Positions 28,415-38,177 of a stretch of DNA of 64,000 nucleotides are shown here, piece by piece (position 1 is the stretch's first letter; the number at the start of each line of letters is the position of its first letter). The translations under genes were made by a program, and so were the position numbers. Location: positions 62,001 to 126,000 of the forward strand of contig QCBN01000004.1 of assembly GCA_003281585.1 (NCBI GenBank). Direction: 5' to 3'. Source of the stretch: Prochlorococcus sp. AG-347-I15. Its GTDB lineage: Bacteria; Cyanobacteriota; Cyanobacteriia; PCC-6307; Cyanobiaceae. Under the pieces are notes generated by a model, which was given only the letters and a program-made list of their open reading frames with translations, was not told the DNA's origin and made no database searches.

Positions 28415-29143
28415 ATGAATATTGATAGTATTGCAATTGAAGCTGCAACTGATGGAGCTTGCAGTGGTAATCCAGGTCCTGGTGGTTGGGGTGGTCTAAT
28501 AATTTTTGACGACAAAAGTGAATTAGAAATTGGTGGTTCCGAGCAAAATACTACTAATAATAGAATGGAACTCACTGCGGCTATAAAAACACTTGAGAAA
28601 TTAAAAACCTATAAATTAAAAGAAAACTTTAAATTAAGAACTGATAGTAAATATGTCATAGAAGGGTATACAAAATGGATTATTAATTGGAAGAGAAATG
28701 GATGGAAAACAAGTTCAGGAAAATCAGTTCAAAATCTTGATTTATGGCAAAAAATTGATCAATTAAGAATTAATGGTCTTGTAATGGAATATGTTAAAGG
28801 CCATAGCGGTGACAAACAAAATGATAGGGTAGATAAAATTGCGACTAACTATAGCAAAGGTATATCTCTAAAAAGTAACTCAAAAGAGTCTGAATCTTCA
28901 ATAGAATTTTTTGAAAAAAGTGCACCTACAGAAATTCAGGAATTATTTTCAAGAAATGAATTAATTCAAAAATTTGCAGAAAAAAAATACTTGTTAAGTT
29001 CACCAGAATTAACTAACTTATTAGGGGAAGAAAACCATTTCAAGATAAAACAATATTTACCTTTTGAATGGCGTAATTGGATATTGATTCCTAAAGGTAA
29101 AAAATATTGGATAATAGAAAAAAAGAATCCTGATTTTTTATGA
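28415..29143 (+). CDS. rnhA: Ribonuclease HI with C-terminal extension
   Basis: RNase HI cuts RNA in RNA-DNA hybrids. The catalytic carboxylates are all visible: D in ATDGACSGNPGPGGWGG, E in NNRMELTAA, D in LRTDSKYVIEG and D in NDRVDKIA. The usual enzyme ends near residue 150-155, but this one has 242 residues. The extra 85-90 residues are Lys/Glu-rich, include LFSRNELIQKFAEKKYL, and match no domain I recognise. Its stop overlaps the pyrD start by four bases. Confidence 0.93.
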   Translation: MNIDSIAIEAATDGACSGNPGPGGWGGLIIFDDKSELEIGGSEQNTTNNRMELTAAIKTLEKLKTYKLKENFKLRTDSKYVIEGYTKWIINWKRNGWKTSSGKSVQNLDLWQKIDQLRINGLVMEYVKGHSGDKQNDRVDKIATNYSKGISLKSNSKESESSIEFFEKSAPTEIQELFSRNELIQKFAEKKYLLSSPELTNLLGEENHFKIKQYLPFEWRNWILIPKGKKYWIIEKKNPDFL

Positions 29144-30309
29144 ATGAACAAAAAGGGGTATTTAAAAATCTTTATAAAAACTTGGTTACTCCTATACTCA
29201 AAAAAGACTCCGGAATCGATGCAGAATATTTAACTAATTTATCTCTTAACCTTCTATCATTCAGTTCGAGAAAATATAATTGGCCATTGGTTTCGCATAT
29301 CCTAAAAAATCTAAATGAAGAATTTTCCATAACTGACCCAAGGTTAACTCAGAACATATGTGGAATAAATTTTTGTAATCCAATTGGTTTAGCTGCGGGT
29401 TTTGACAAAAATGGAAATGCCGCAAATATATGGAAAAATTTTGGTTTTGGATTTGCTGAGCTTGGTACAGTAACTAAGTTTGCTCAAGAAGGCAATCCCA
29501 AACCAAGGTTGTTTAGATTAGCAGAAGAAGAGGCTGCACTAAATAGAATGGGTTTTAATAATAATGGTGCTAAAAATCTAGTTAAAAACTTTCTTGAACA
29601 AGGTATTGAGTTAAAAAAAAACAGGGAGAATATTTGTTTAGGGATAAATTTCGGGAAGTCAAAAATTACAGGTTTATCTCAAGCAAAAGATGATTATTTA
29701 ACTTCTCTAAAATTATTAATTCCATATTGTGATTACGCAGCAATAAACGTTAGTTCTCCTAATACTGAAGGACTAAGAAAGTTACAAGATCCAATTCTTC
29801 TAAAAGAACTTCTTAGAGAAATTAAAAACTTACCTAATTGTCCACCATTATTTGTAAAAATTGCACCAGATTTAGGCCTTAAAGATATTGAAAATATTTG
29901 CCAATTAATAATCGAGGAAAACATCGATGGAATAATCGCTACAAATACCAGCATTGATCGATTAGGCCTTGAAAATAGAAAGATCAGGCAAACCGGATTA
30001 TTACTCTCTCAAGAGAATGGAGGATTAAGTGGAAGGCCTCTACAAAAAAAAGCAAATCAAATAATAAAATATATACATAATATCGATAAAAAGATTATTT
30101 TAATTGGCGTAGGTGGTATAGATAGTCCTGAGTCAGCTTGGGAAAGAATTTGTTCTGGAGCATCATTAATTCAACTTTATACAGGATGGATATATAAGGG
30201 TCCAAAATTAGTACCTGATATACTTGAGGGAATTTTAAAGCAACTCAATAACCATCAATTATCTAATATAAAAGATGCAATTGGTTCAGATTTAAAATGG
30301 GTTGAATAA
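29140..30309 (+). CDS. pyrD: Dihydroorotate dehydrogenase (class 2, quinone-linked)
   Basis: This enzyme oxidises dihydroorotate to orotate in pyrimidine synthesis and passes electrons to membrane quinone. The 389-residue protein has the class 2 N-terminal extension (residues 1-60), FMN-binding GLAAGFDKNG, catalytic serine in AAINVSSPNTEGL, ATNTSIDR, and the GVGGI and YTGWIYKGP C-terminal motifs. Translation is probably coupled to rnhA. Length fits the class. Confidence 0.96.
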   Translation: MNEQKGVFKNLYKNLVTPILKKDSGIDAEYLTNLSLNLLSFSSRKYNWPLVSHILKNLNEEFSITDPRLTQNICGINFCNPIGLAAGFDKNGNAANIWKNFGFGFAELGTVTKFAQEGNPKPRLFRLAEEEAALNRMGFNNNGAKNLVKNFLEQGIELKKNRENICLGINFGKSKITGLSQAKDDYLTSLKLLIPYCDYAAINVSSPNTEGLRKLQDPILLKELLREIKNLPNCPPLFVKIAPDLGLKDIENICQLIIEENIDGIIATNTSIDRLGLENRKIRQTGLLLSQENGGLSGRPLQKKANQIIKYIHNIDKKIILIGVGGIDSPESAWERICSGASLIQLYTGWIYKGPKLVPDILEGILKQLNNHQLSNIKDAIGSDLKWVE

Positions 30310-30325
30310 AATTAGAGAATGAATA

Positions 30326-31450
30326 ATGAATAAATCTGAACCTCATGATTACAAAACGTTAGCCATGCAAGGATCAAACTTAAAGCATGGTGGAAATGTA
30401 TATACAACTGCGAAAAAATTAAATTTATTACCCTCCGAAATCATTGATGCAAGTGCATCATTAGTACCTTTTGATCCCCCTCAAATACTAAAAGATTCAA
30501 TAAATGCGGAAATTAAGAATCTTGGCTTTAGATATTACCCAGAAAGAAACTTGAGTGATCTGAAAGAAATCATCGGTAAATTCCATGGGATAGATCCAGA
30601 AAATATATTACCTGGAAATGGAGCTTCTGAGCTAATAACTTGGGCAGGTTATGAAGCATCCAAATTTGGAATAAGTTGTATTCCTTCCCCAAGTTTTGTT
30701 GATTATGAAAGATCTTTAAATTGTTGGAATAGCAATTTTATACATTGCGAATTACCAAAAAACTGGAATGATATTTTTCCTCAATCATTTCCGCTTCATC
30801 CAAAAGGTGATGTTATTTGGATAACAAATCCGCATAACCCTACCGGACAATTATGGGAAAAGAATTCATTGGAGGAAGTTTTGAAAAAGTATAAATTAGT
30901 TATCTGTGATGAAGCTTTCTTATCGATTACACCAAATGGAGAAAAGGAATCTTTAATACCATTAACTCAAAGATTTGATAATTTATTAGTCTTGAGAAGC
31001 TTGACCAAAATCTTCAATATTCCTGGCCTTAGATTAGGTTACGTTATTGGCCCATCCAAAAAACTTAAACAATGGGAAATCAATAGAGATCCTTGGCCTT
31101 TAAATTCATTTGCTATTAAAGCCGGAATTGATCTACTAAGTAATAAGAAATTCTTTGAAAAGTGGACAAAACAGATTCACAGCTGGATAAATATTGAAAA
31201 AAAGAGAGTATTTGAAAAATTATCAAAAATAGAGAACCTTAAAGTTCATAATTCTTCAACCAACTTTTTTTTAATAGAAAGTAAAACATCCTTGTCGCCA
31301 AATATAAAATACTTAGAAAATAAGGGAATATTGCTTAGAGAATGCACTTCATTTAGATTTCTTGACGAAAAGTGGGCAAGAATAAGTTTGCAGAATAGGA
31401 AAAATAACACTCTTTTATGTAAAGAAATTCAGAATTCCTTTAAAAAATAA
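30326..31450 (+). CDS. CobC-like PLP-dependent aminotransferase/decarboxylase
   Basis: The 374-residue protein belongs to fold-type I aminotransferases. The N-terminal LKHGGNVYTTAKKL start is characteristic of CobC-type L-threonine-O-3-phosphate decarboxylases of cobalamin synthesis. The PLP lysine is in RSLTKIFNIPGLRLGY and the carboxylate-binding arginine in ARISLQN. A histidinol-phosphate aminotransferase role is the alternative, but a better hisC candidate lies at 45189-46298. It overlaps the 3' end of murG by 22 bases on the opposite strand. Confidence 0.78.
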   Translation: MNKSEPHDYKTLAMQGSNLKHGGNVYTTAKKLNLLPSEIIDASASLVPFDPPQILKDSINAEIKNLGFRYYPERNLSDLKEIIGKFHGIDPENILPGNGASELITWAGYEASKFGISCIPSPSFVDYERSLNCWNSNFIHCELPKNWNDIFPQSFPLHPKGDVIWITNPHNPTGQLWEKNSLEEVLKKYKLVICDEAFLSITPNGEKESLIPLTQRFDNLLVLRSLTKIFNIPGLRLGYVIGPSKKLKQWEINRDPWPLNSFAIKAGIDLLSNKKFFEKWTKQIHSWINIEKKRVFEKLSKIENLKVHNSSTNFFLIESKTSLSPNIKYLENKGILLRECTSFRFLDEKWARISLQNRKNNTLLCKEIQNSFKK

Positions 31451-32520
31451 TTAATAAGTTTTTTAATCTCATTTCTAGATTTAATTTTTTTATTATTTTC
31501 CATGTTCTTCTTCATGAGATCTAATATTTCATAATAATTTTTTCCCTTTTTTGATTTTATTTTAAAAATTCTCTCGAGAGTTTCTTCAAAAACTTCTTTA
31601 GAAATTTTATTCTGATTGATTAAAACTGAGCCTCCACATTCAGCAAGAATCATTGCATTTTTCTCCTGATGATTATTTTTAGAAAAAGGATATGGAATTA
31701 AAATTGAAGGTTTTTGAGTCTCTATTAGTTCATTTATGGTTCCTGAACCAGATCTTGATATTACAAGATCACAGTTTTGAATTAAAGCTGCAATTTCATT
31801 AGTAAATCTTTTTTTGACATAATATTTTGAATTTCTTACCTGAAAGAATTTTTGATTAGATTCGCCAGTAATATGTACTATCCGGAACTGTTTTTTTAAT
31901 AAAAATTCTAGAGATTCGTAAAGAATTTGATTTACAGCTTTTGCTCCTTGACTTCCTCCCATAACAACCAAAAGAGGTCCTTTTCCTTGTGGAGCCCAAT
32001 CTGGCAAGTGATTAGATTTATAAAATTGCTTCCTAAGAGGGGTACCCGTGAAAATAGTTTTACAATTTTTTAAATAAGAATTTGTTTCCTTAAATCCTAA
32101 AAGAACATAATTACATAAAAAACCAAAATATTTCGTGACCATTCCTGGTACTAAATTTGATTCATGAATAATGACAGGTATCCTGAGAATTTTTGAAGCA
32201 ATAATAGTAGGCGCAGATATATAACCTCCAGTCGTAAAAACTAAGTTTATTTTTTTTTCTTTTAAAGTACGAATTATTTGGAAAGTTGACATTAAAATTT
32301 CTATATATTGATAAACCAAAAAGATATTTTTTCTTGGAGTCTTTATATTTAAATTCGTCAAATTATATTTTTTAGGAATAAAATTAGCATCAAGTCTTTC
32401 ATAAACCCCCAACCAGTGGATATTCCATTCATCTTCTACCTCTTTAGAAACTGCTAAAGCTGGGAAAATATGGCCTCCGGTACCACTCGATGCGATTAAT
32501 AAATTACTTTTTTTAGACAT
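31429..32520 (-). CDS. murG: UDP-N-acetylglucosamine transferase MurG
   Basis: MurG adds GlcNAc to lipid I to make lipid II on the cytoplasmic face of the membrane. The 363-residue protein has the N-terminal glycine loop GTGGHIFPA, HESNLVPG, the C-terminal glycine loop GGSQGAKAVN and SRSGSGTINEL. Length is standard. It is convergent with the CobC-like gene, their coding ends overlapping by 22 bases without a terminator. Confidence 0.96.
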   Translation of the reverse strand: MSKKSNLLIASSGTGGHIFPALAVSKEVEDEWNIHWLGVYERLDANFIPKKYNLTNLNIKTPRKNIFLVYQYIEILMSTFQIIRTLKEKKINLVFTTGGYISAPTIIASKILRIPVIIHESNLVPGMVTKYFGFLCNYVLLGFKETNSYLKNCKTIFTGTPLRKQFYKSNHLPDWAPQGKGPLLVVMGGSQGAKAVNQILYESLEFLLKKQFRIVHITGESNQKFFQVRNSKYYVKKRFTNEIAALIQNCDLVISRSGSGTINELIETQKPSILIPYPFSKNNHQEKNAMILAECGGSVLINQNKISKEVFEETLERIFKIKSKKGKNYYEILDLMKKNMENNKKIKSRNEIKKLINYFLKEF

Positions 32521-32561
32521 AAAAACTTAAATTAGTAGAATAAAAATAACAAATAAAGAAT

Positions 32562-33287
32562 ATGTTTAATTTAAAATTATTCAAAGATATAGGAGTTCCT
32601 CTCTACTTATTTATTTATCTCATTATTCCTAATTCAGCAATAACGCAAACTTTAAAAGTTGACTTTATAAGAAATTTAGAAACCTCATTAAATAAGCGAG
32701 ACTTAGAGTTTATTAAAAAAAATTTTAGAAATGATGAAAACCAAAATATTCCAAAACAATTTTCAAAGATTATTAATGATTTCCCTAACAGCAAATGGAA
32801 GATCAAAAGATTAAAATCTAATATTCCAGATGAAGATATTTTGCGAATAAAAGTTTCTGGGGAAAAAATAGTTCAAGGAGAAATACATATACTCGAATCA
32901 AATTTCGATTATTTATTTTCAATTGTAAATGGGCAGATAGATGAAGGGATTATCAAAAATTTATTCACAACAATAAGGACTGACAATAACAAAATAGATA
33001 TTAGTTTTAAAATTCCTGATAAAGTTCTTACTGGTTCAAAATATGATATCGATATTATTCTAAATAAGCCTCTTGAAGAAGTGATTATTGCTGGATCTAT
33101 AAAACCTCATCAAGTAAATTCAATTTTTGAACAAGAAATGTTATTGGAACCATTGGCGTCTGGAGGGATTTTTAAAATTACAAGAGCCCCTTCACAACCT
33201 GGGACACAAATTTGGTCAGGAATAATAGCTCACCCTGAGGGAATGATTACTTTCACAAAGAGCATTGATATTGTTGATGAGATATAG
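32562..33287 (+). CDS. Predicted exported protein of unknown function
   Basis: The 241-residue product starts with a hydrophobic segment (about residues 11-28) followed by ITQT, which suits a signal peptide or anchor. The rest is beta-rich and soluble, with no cysteine and no catalytic motif that I recognise. A PSQPGTQIWSGIIAHPEGMI-like segment ends the protein. It lies between murG and pgk, divergent from murG by 41 bases and one base from the convergent pgk end. Location is probably periplasm or lumen. Confidence 0.75.
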   Translation: MFNLKLFKDIGVPLYLFIYLIIPNSAITQTLKVDFIRNLETSLNKRDLEFIKKNFRNDENQNIPKQFSKIINDFPNSKWKIKRLKSNIPDEDILRIKVSGEKIVQGEIHILESNFDYLFSIVNGQIDEGIIKNLFTTIRTDNNKIDISFKIPDKVLTGSKYDIDIILNKPLEEVIIAGSIKPHQVNSIFEQEMLLEPLASGGIFKITRAPSQPGTQIWSGIIAHPEGMITFTKSIDIVDEI

Positions 33288-33288
33288 C

Positions 33289-34497
33289 CTAAGCGTCGTT
33301 TAACGCAGCCACACCTGGTAAAGTTTTACCTTCTAAAAGTTCCAAACTAGCCCCACCTCCGGTAGATATATGAGACATTTTCTCAGCTAATCCTGCTTTT
33401 TCAACTGCTGCAACTGAATCTCCACCACCAATTATTGTACAAACTTCAGAAAAAGCACTTAAGTCCGCAAGAGTCGTAGCTATTGCATTTGTACCATCTG
33501 CAAATTTATCAAATTCAAAAACTCCCATTGGACCATTCCAAATAATTGTCTTACATTCTGCGAGAGCATTCTGAAAAACTTTAATGGAATCTGGACCAAT
33601 ATCTAGACCCATCCAATTCCCACTAATTGCATCAATTTGAGATATTTTACTATTGGCATCAGGAGAAAATTCATCAGCCAAAACAACATCGGTGGGTAAT
33701 AATAACTCTACTCCTTTTGCTTTTGCTTTTGCTTCTAAATCTTTAGCAAGCTCGAGTTTATCTTCTTCTACAAGGCTCTTTCCGACATCTAAACCTCTAG
33801 CTTTATAAAAAGTGAAAATCATACCTCCACCAATCATGATTTTGTCACACTTATCTAATAAAGAATCAAGTACTCCTATTTTGCTACTAACCTTTGACCC
33901 TCCAACTATTGCTGCCAATGGACGATTTGGGGAATCTACTGCTCCTTGTAGGTATTTCAATTCTTTTTCTAAAAGGAATCCAGCTACTGAGGGACTTAAA
34001 TAATTTGTAACACCCTGAGTTGAAGCATGCGCTCTATGAGCAGCACCGAAAGCATCATTTACATACATATCTGCATGTGATGCTAATTTTTCAGCAAACT
34101 CCAGGTCGTTCTTTTCCTCTTCACCAAAAAAACGAACATTCTCAAGTAAAAGAACATCTCCATTAGATAAGCTATTTGATTGTGCAACTGCTTCATCACC
34201 AATACAACTGTTAGTAAGAGCAACATTTTGCCCCAACAATTCACTTAATCTTGCTGCTACTGGAGTTAATCTCATTTTTTCATTTACCTGACCCTTCGGT
34301 CTACCAAAATGAGCAGCTAAAATGACTTTTGCAGAATGATTAATAAGATATTCAATAGTTGGGATCGCTGCACGAATACGCGTATCGTCGGTTATTTGAC
34401 CGTCTTCATTTAATGGAACATTAAAATCTACTCTTACAAGAACTTTTTTTCCTTCTAAATGTGTCTTATCAAGACTGGAAAGAGATAATTTTGACAT
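33289..34497 (-). CDS. pgk: Phosphoglycerate kinase
   Basis: This enzyme serves the Calvin cycle and glycolysis, moving phosphate between ATP and 3-phosphoglycerate. The 402-residue protein has the family signature [11 protein letters not shown] at the N-terminus, AHFGRPKG, the [12 protein letters not shown] segment and the nucleotide-binding [15 protein letters not shown] end. Length is typical. Only one base separates its stop from the convergent exported-protein gene. Confidence 0.98.
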   Translation of the reverse strand: MSKLSLSSLDKTHLEGKKVLVRVDFNVPLNEDGQITDDTRIRAAIPTIEYLINHSAKVILAAHFGRPKGQVNEKMRLTPVAARLSELLGQNVALTNSCIGDEAVAQSNSLSNGDVLLLENVRFFGEEEKNDLEFAEKLASHADMYVNDAFGAAHRAHASTQGVTNYLSPSVAGFLLEKELKYLQGAVDSPNRPLAAIVGGSKVSSKIGVLDSLLDKCDKIMIGGGMIFTFYKARGLDVGKSLVEEDKLELAKDLEAKAKAKGVELLLPTDVVLADEFSPDANSKISQIDAISGNWMGLDIGPDSIKVFQNALAECKTIIWNGPMGVFEFDKFADGTNAIATTLADLSAFSEVCTIIGGGDSVAAVEKAGLAEKMSHISTGGGASLELLEGKTLPGVAALNDA

Positions 34498-34709
34498 TAA
34501 ACAAGCTATATTTATAATCTCAAGACCCTAACGTTAATTTGGACTTATTGGGTTAAAAAGTAGTTACTGTTACCTATGCCTTAATAAATTTTAAGAATTA
34601 ACGATTATAAAAATTTTTAGTTATTAAATTTATACTAAAATTTAGAAGTAAATACTTTTGAAACTTATAAAAACTAAAAGGAATACAAAATTTTATTTGA
34701 TTTATTGAA

Positions 34710-35582
34710 GTGGACATACCCAAAATCCAATGGTACCCAGGCCATATCGCAAAAGCAGAAAAGAAATTATCTGAAGTTATCAATAAAGTAGATTTAGTTA
34801 TCGAAGTGAGAGATGCACGAATTCCTTTGTCAACAGGACATCCACATTTAAATAAATGGATTAATAATAAAAAACATATTCTTGTCATTAACAGATCAGA
34901 TATGATCTCCCCGAATACAATCAATAGTTGGAATAAATGGTTTAACTCTAAAGATCAATATCCTCTTTGGTGTGATGCTAAAAGAGGAATAGGGATTAAA
35001 GAAATTTGTAAGTCAGCCAAAGATTCTAGGTCGTCAATCGACGATAGAAGACTCTCTAGAGGAATGCGAATTAGGCCAATTAGAGCCCTTACACTTGGTT
35101 TTCCAAACGTAGGAAAGTCGGCATTAATTAATAGAATCGCAAAAAAAAGAGTTGTAGATAGCGCTAGGAAAGCAGGCGTGACTCGTAATTTAAGATGGAT
35201 AAAATTAGAAAGTGGTATAGATCTGCTAGATGCTCCTGGTGTTATACCTCCAAATTTAGAAGATCAAAAATCAGCACTTAATCTTGCACTGTGTGACGAT
35301 ATTGGAGAAGCTGCTTATGAAATAGAGAGTATCGCAATTGGATTTATCAAAATTATATCCACTCTCAACAAAGATAAGAATGCGAATATCTCAGTTAAAC
35401 AAATATCTAATAGATATGGAGTTGATATTACTAAAGGCTTTAAGAGTCCTTCTGCTTGGATCGACGAAGCAGCTTCAAAACATACCTCTGGCGATAAAAG
35501 GAGAATGTCTCATAAGTTATTGGAAGATTATAGAAATCAAATGCTGGGTAAAATTGCTTTAGAAGTCCCACTATGGAATTAA
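34710..35582 (+). CDS. rbgA: Ribosome biogenesis GTPase RbgA (YlqF)
   Basis: RbgA-type GTPases drive late 50S assembly. The 290-residue protein has the circularly permuted G-motif order of this family: NRSD (G4) comes first, then GFPNVGKS (G1) and DAPG (G3). It begins with GTG at 34710 and the conserved start IQWYPGHIAKAEK. It overlaps rluD by ten bases. In the 212-base gap upstream I see only AT-rich sequence. Confidence 0.93.
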   Translation: MDIPKIQWYPGHIAKAEKKLSEVINKVDLVIEVRDARIPLSTGHPHLNKWINNKKHILVINRSDMISPNTINSWNKWFNSKDQYPLWCDAKRGIGIKEICKSAKDSRSSIDDRRLSRGMRIRPIRALTLGFPNVGKSALINRIAKKRVVDSARKAGVTRNLRWIKLESGIDLLDAPGVIPPNLEDQKSALNLALCDDIGEAAYEIESIAIGFIKIISTLNKDKNANISVKQISNRYGVDITKGFKSPSAWIDEAASKHTSGDKRRMSHKLLEDYRNQMLGKIALEVPLWN

Positions 35583-36532
35583 ATAATCAAAATTCTTTCG
35601 GCATTGGAGAAGGTGAGCTTATAGAAATTATTTATGAGCTACCTCTTCCTATGAGACTAGACAGATGGTTGGTAAGTAAAAGGCCAGAACAAAGTAGAGC
35701 AAGAATTCAACATTTTATAAATTCAGGTTTAGTACTTGTAAACTATAAGACTGCGAAAGCAAAGACCCCATTAAAAAATGGCGACAATATTCAAATATGG
35801 ATGCCTCCTCCAGAACCTCTTATTTATTTGAAACCTGAAAAAATGGATTTAAATATCCTTTTTGAAGACGAGCACATCATAGTAATTAATAAACAATCAG
35901 GACTAATTGTTCATCCAGCCCCTGGACACAAATCTGGAACTTTAGTGAATGGATTACTTTTTCACTGTAAAGATCTACCTGGAATTAATGGGAAACTAAG
36001 ACCTGGGATTGTTCACAGATTAGATAAAGATACCTCCGGATGTATGGTTGTTGCAAAAAGCCAAGAGGCATTAGTAAATCTCCAGAAACAAATTAAAGAA
36101 AAAATGGCATCACGCGAATATATCGCAGTAATTCATGGAGCACCGAATTCTGAAGAAGGCCAAATAGTGGGAAACATTGGCAGAGATAAATTAAATAGAT
36201 TGAAATATAAAGTAGTTGAAGAAACTTCAGGAAGGTATGCCTGTACCTATTGGAAATTAGAAGAAAGATTTGGCAATTACTCATTAATGAGTTTCAAACT
36301 AGATACGGGGCGAACGCATCAAATAAGAGTACATTGCGCTCACATTAATCATCCAATTGTGGGTGATCCTTTATATGGAAGATGTAAAAAACTACCATGT
36401 AAATTAGATGGCCAAGCTTTACACGCCATTAAGCTTGGACTTATACATCCAATAAATGGTAAAGAAATGATATTTGAATCAGAATTACCATTAGATTTTC
36501 AAAAATTACTAAGTGTTCTAAAAATTAAATAA
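35573..36532 (+). CDS. rluD: Ribosomal large subunit pseudouridine synthase (RluD family)
   Basis: The 319-residue protein has an N-terminal S4-like RNA-binding domain (MRLDRWLVSKRPEQSRARIQ) and a RluA-family catalytic domain with HRLDKDTSG, where D151 is the catalytic aspartate, and GRTHQIRVH near the C-terminus. It would convert uridines in 23S rRNA to pseudouridine. Pairing with rbgA in an overlapping unit fits a ribosome-maturation operon. Its end overlaps the ABC gene on the other strand by eight bases. Confidence 0.92.
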   Translation: MELNNQNSFGIGEGELIEIIYELPLPMRLDRWLVSKRPEQSRARIQHFINSGLVLVNYKTAKAKTPLKNGDNIQIWMPPPEPLIYLKPEKMDLNILFEDEHIIVINKQSGLIVHPAPGHKSGTLVNGLLFHCKDLPGINGKLRPGIVHRLDKDTSGCMVVAKSQEALVNLQKQIKEKMASREYIAVIHGAPNSEEGQIVGNIGRDKLNRLKYKVVEETSGRYACTYWKLEERFGNYSLMSFKLDTGRTHQIRVHCAHINHPIVGDPLYGRCKKLPCKLDGQALHAIKLGLIHPINGKEMIFESELPLDFQKLLSVLKIK

Positions 36533-38123
36533 GATTCAAAGAGGAATTTAGAAGCGATTTTGTATACTTGTTTTGAGTTTTAGTGAATATTGTGGAACTT
36601 TCTCCTTCATCAACTATCTTTCCGTGATTCATAACTAGCAACCTATCACAAAATCTTTTAGCAATGCCCAAATCATGAGTAATAAAGATAATCGTTAAAT
36701 TCATTTTTTCTTGCAAGACTCTAAGTAATTCAAGAATCTCTATTTTTACTGAAGCATCCAACATATTAACGCTCTCATCACAAATCAAAATTTTTGGTTT
36801 CAACAATAGCGCTCTGGCTAATGAAATTCTTTGCAATTGACCACCAGATAATTGGCTAGGATAAGAATTAAAAAAATCATTATTTAAGGGAAGATTCAAA
36901 TTTCTAAACATTAATTTTATTTCTTTTTCGATTTTTCTTTTATCTGAAATTTTTTGAATAAAAAATATATCTTCCAAAATACTTTTAATTGTCATTTTCG
37001 GGTTCAAACTTGAAAAAGGATCTTGAAAAATAATTTGCACTTTATTGTTCTTTTTAAAAGATTTATTTATTTTCGATGCATGATTTTTATCATAAATTTT
37101 GATTTCACCACCTCTTACTTTAAGAAGTCCAATTAAAGCCCTACATAATGTACTTTTACCACTCCCTGAAGAACCAACTATTCCAAGAGTCTCATTCTCG
37201 TATAACTTGAAACTAACTTCATTTAAAGCCTTATTCCATTTATTAATGAAAATTGAAGAATTTAATTTATACCAATGTCTTAGGTTATTTACCTCTAGAA
37301 CGACCTGATCTCGAGCATTATTTTTAGTATTTGGTTCTAATACTATTTTTGAAGCATTTACTAACTTTTTCCCGATATCTGATTTTGGTGATTGAAAAAT
37401 ATCTAATATATTCCCTTTTTCAACAATCGATCCCTTTTCAATTATTGCAACTTTTTTACACCACTTTGCTGCAAGATTAATATCATGACTAATTAAAATT
37501 AAAGTTGTATCAAATTCATTACATAGATGAATTATTTCTTGCATAATTTCAAAACTTGTTTTGGTATCTAAGCTTGTTGTAGGTTCATCAGCTATTAATA
37601 ATTTAGGTTTCAAAGCAAGTGCCATTGCTATAGAAACTCTCTGTCTCATTCCGCCGCTAAATTGATGTGGGAAAGAATCAAGTCTACTTTCTTCAATTGC
37701 GACTTTTTGAAAAACTTCTCTTACTAATTTTTTAATAGCTAAAGACGATTTAGTTTGATCATGTGTTTTAAATAATTCATATAAATGATCCCCAACTCTC
37801 ATTAGCGGATTAAGTTTTTTTATAGAGTCTTGATAAATAAATCCAAAATTCTTTCTTCTAAATAATTGTGCATCTTTGTTGTTTATTTTCCTAGGATCTA
37901 CATTAGAAATCGATAGATACCCTTTAGAAGTGGCCTTTGCAGGCAATATATTTAATAATGTTTTTGCAAAAGTGGTCTTTCCACATCCAGAAGGTCCTAT
38001 TATGGCCAAATGATCTCCACTATCTATTTCCAAATTAAAATTTTTGATAATAGGTTGCTGTTTTAGACCATATTTAACAGTAAGGTTTTTAACTACAATA
38101 ATTTTTTCTTTATTTTTTTCCAT
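36525..38123 (-). CDS. Fused double ATPase of a peptide/nickel-type ABC importer
   Basis: The 532-residue protein consists of two complete ABC domains. The first has Walker A GPSGCGKT and signature FSGGMRQRVS, the second GSSGSGKS and LSGGQLQRIS. Both resemble DppD and DppF/OppF of dipeptide and oligopeptide importers, here joined in one chain. No permease or binding protein is adjacent. The second Walker B region reads ILICDESV in place of the common ADEPT, retaining the catalytic glutamate. The substrate is not determined. Confidence 0.87.
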   Translation of the reverse strand: MEKNKEKIIVVKNLTVKYGLKQQPIIKNFNLEIDSGDHLAIIGPSGCGKTTFAKTLLNILPAKATSKGYLSISNVDPRKINNKDAQLFRRKNFGFIYQDSIKKLNPLMRVGDHLYELFKTHDQTKSSLAIKKLVREVFQKVAIEESRLDSFPHQFSGGMRQRVSIAMALALKPKLLIADEPTTSLDTKTSFEIMQEIIHLCNEFDTTLILISHDINLAAKWCKKVAIIEKGSIVEKGNILDIFQSPKSDIGKKLVNASKIVLEPNTKNNARDQVVLEVNNLRHWYKLNSSIFINKWNKALNEVSFKLYENETLGIVGSSGSGKSTLCRALIGLLKVRGGEIKIYDKNHASKINKSFKKNNKVQIIFQDPFSSLNPKMTIKSILEDIFFIQKISDKRKIEKEIKLMFRNLNLPLNNDFFNSYPSQLSGGQLQRISLARALLLKPKILICDESVNMLDASVKIEILELLRVLQEKMNLTIIFITHDLGIAKRFCDRLLVMNHGKIVDEGESSTIFTKTQNKYTKSLLNSSLNLI

Positions 38124-38177
38124 GATTTATAGCAAATTTTTCTAGACATAAATAAAATACATCTAAAGCAATATAAA

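Noticed and set aside
27952..28575. Long antisense frame (207 codons) over rplL and rnhA
   Set aside because: It mirrors the Ala/Gly-rich L7/L12 hinge, is low in complexity and has no ribosome binding site. It is a shadow of the real genes.
34498..34709. Possible RNA or small gene in the pgk-rbgA gap
   Set aside because: The 212 bases are AT-rich, with no open frame of interest, no hairpin and no conserved-looking block.
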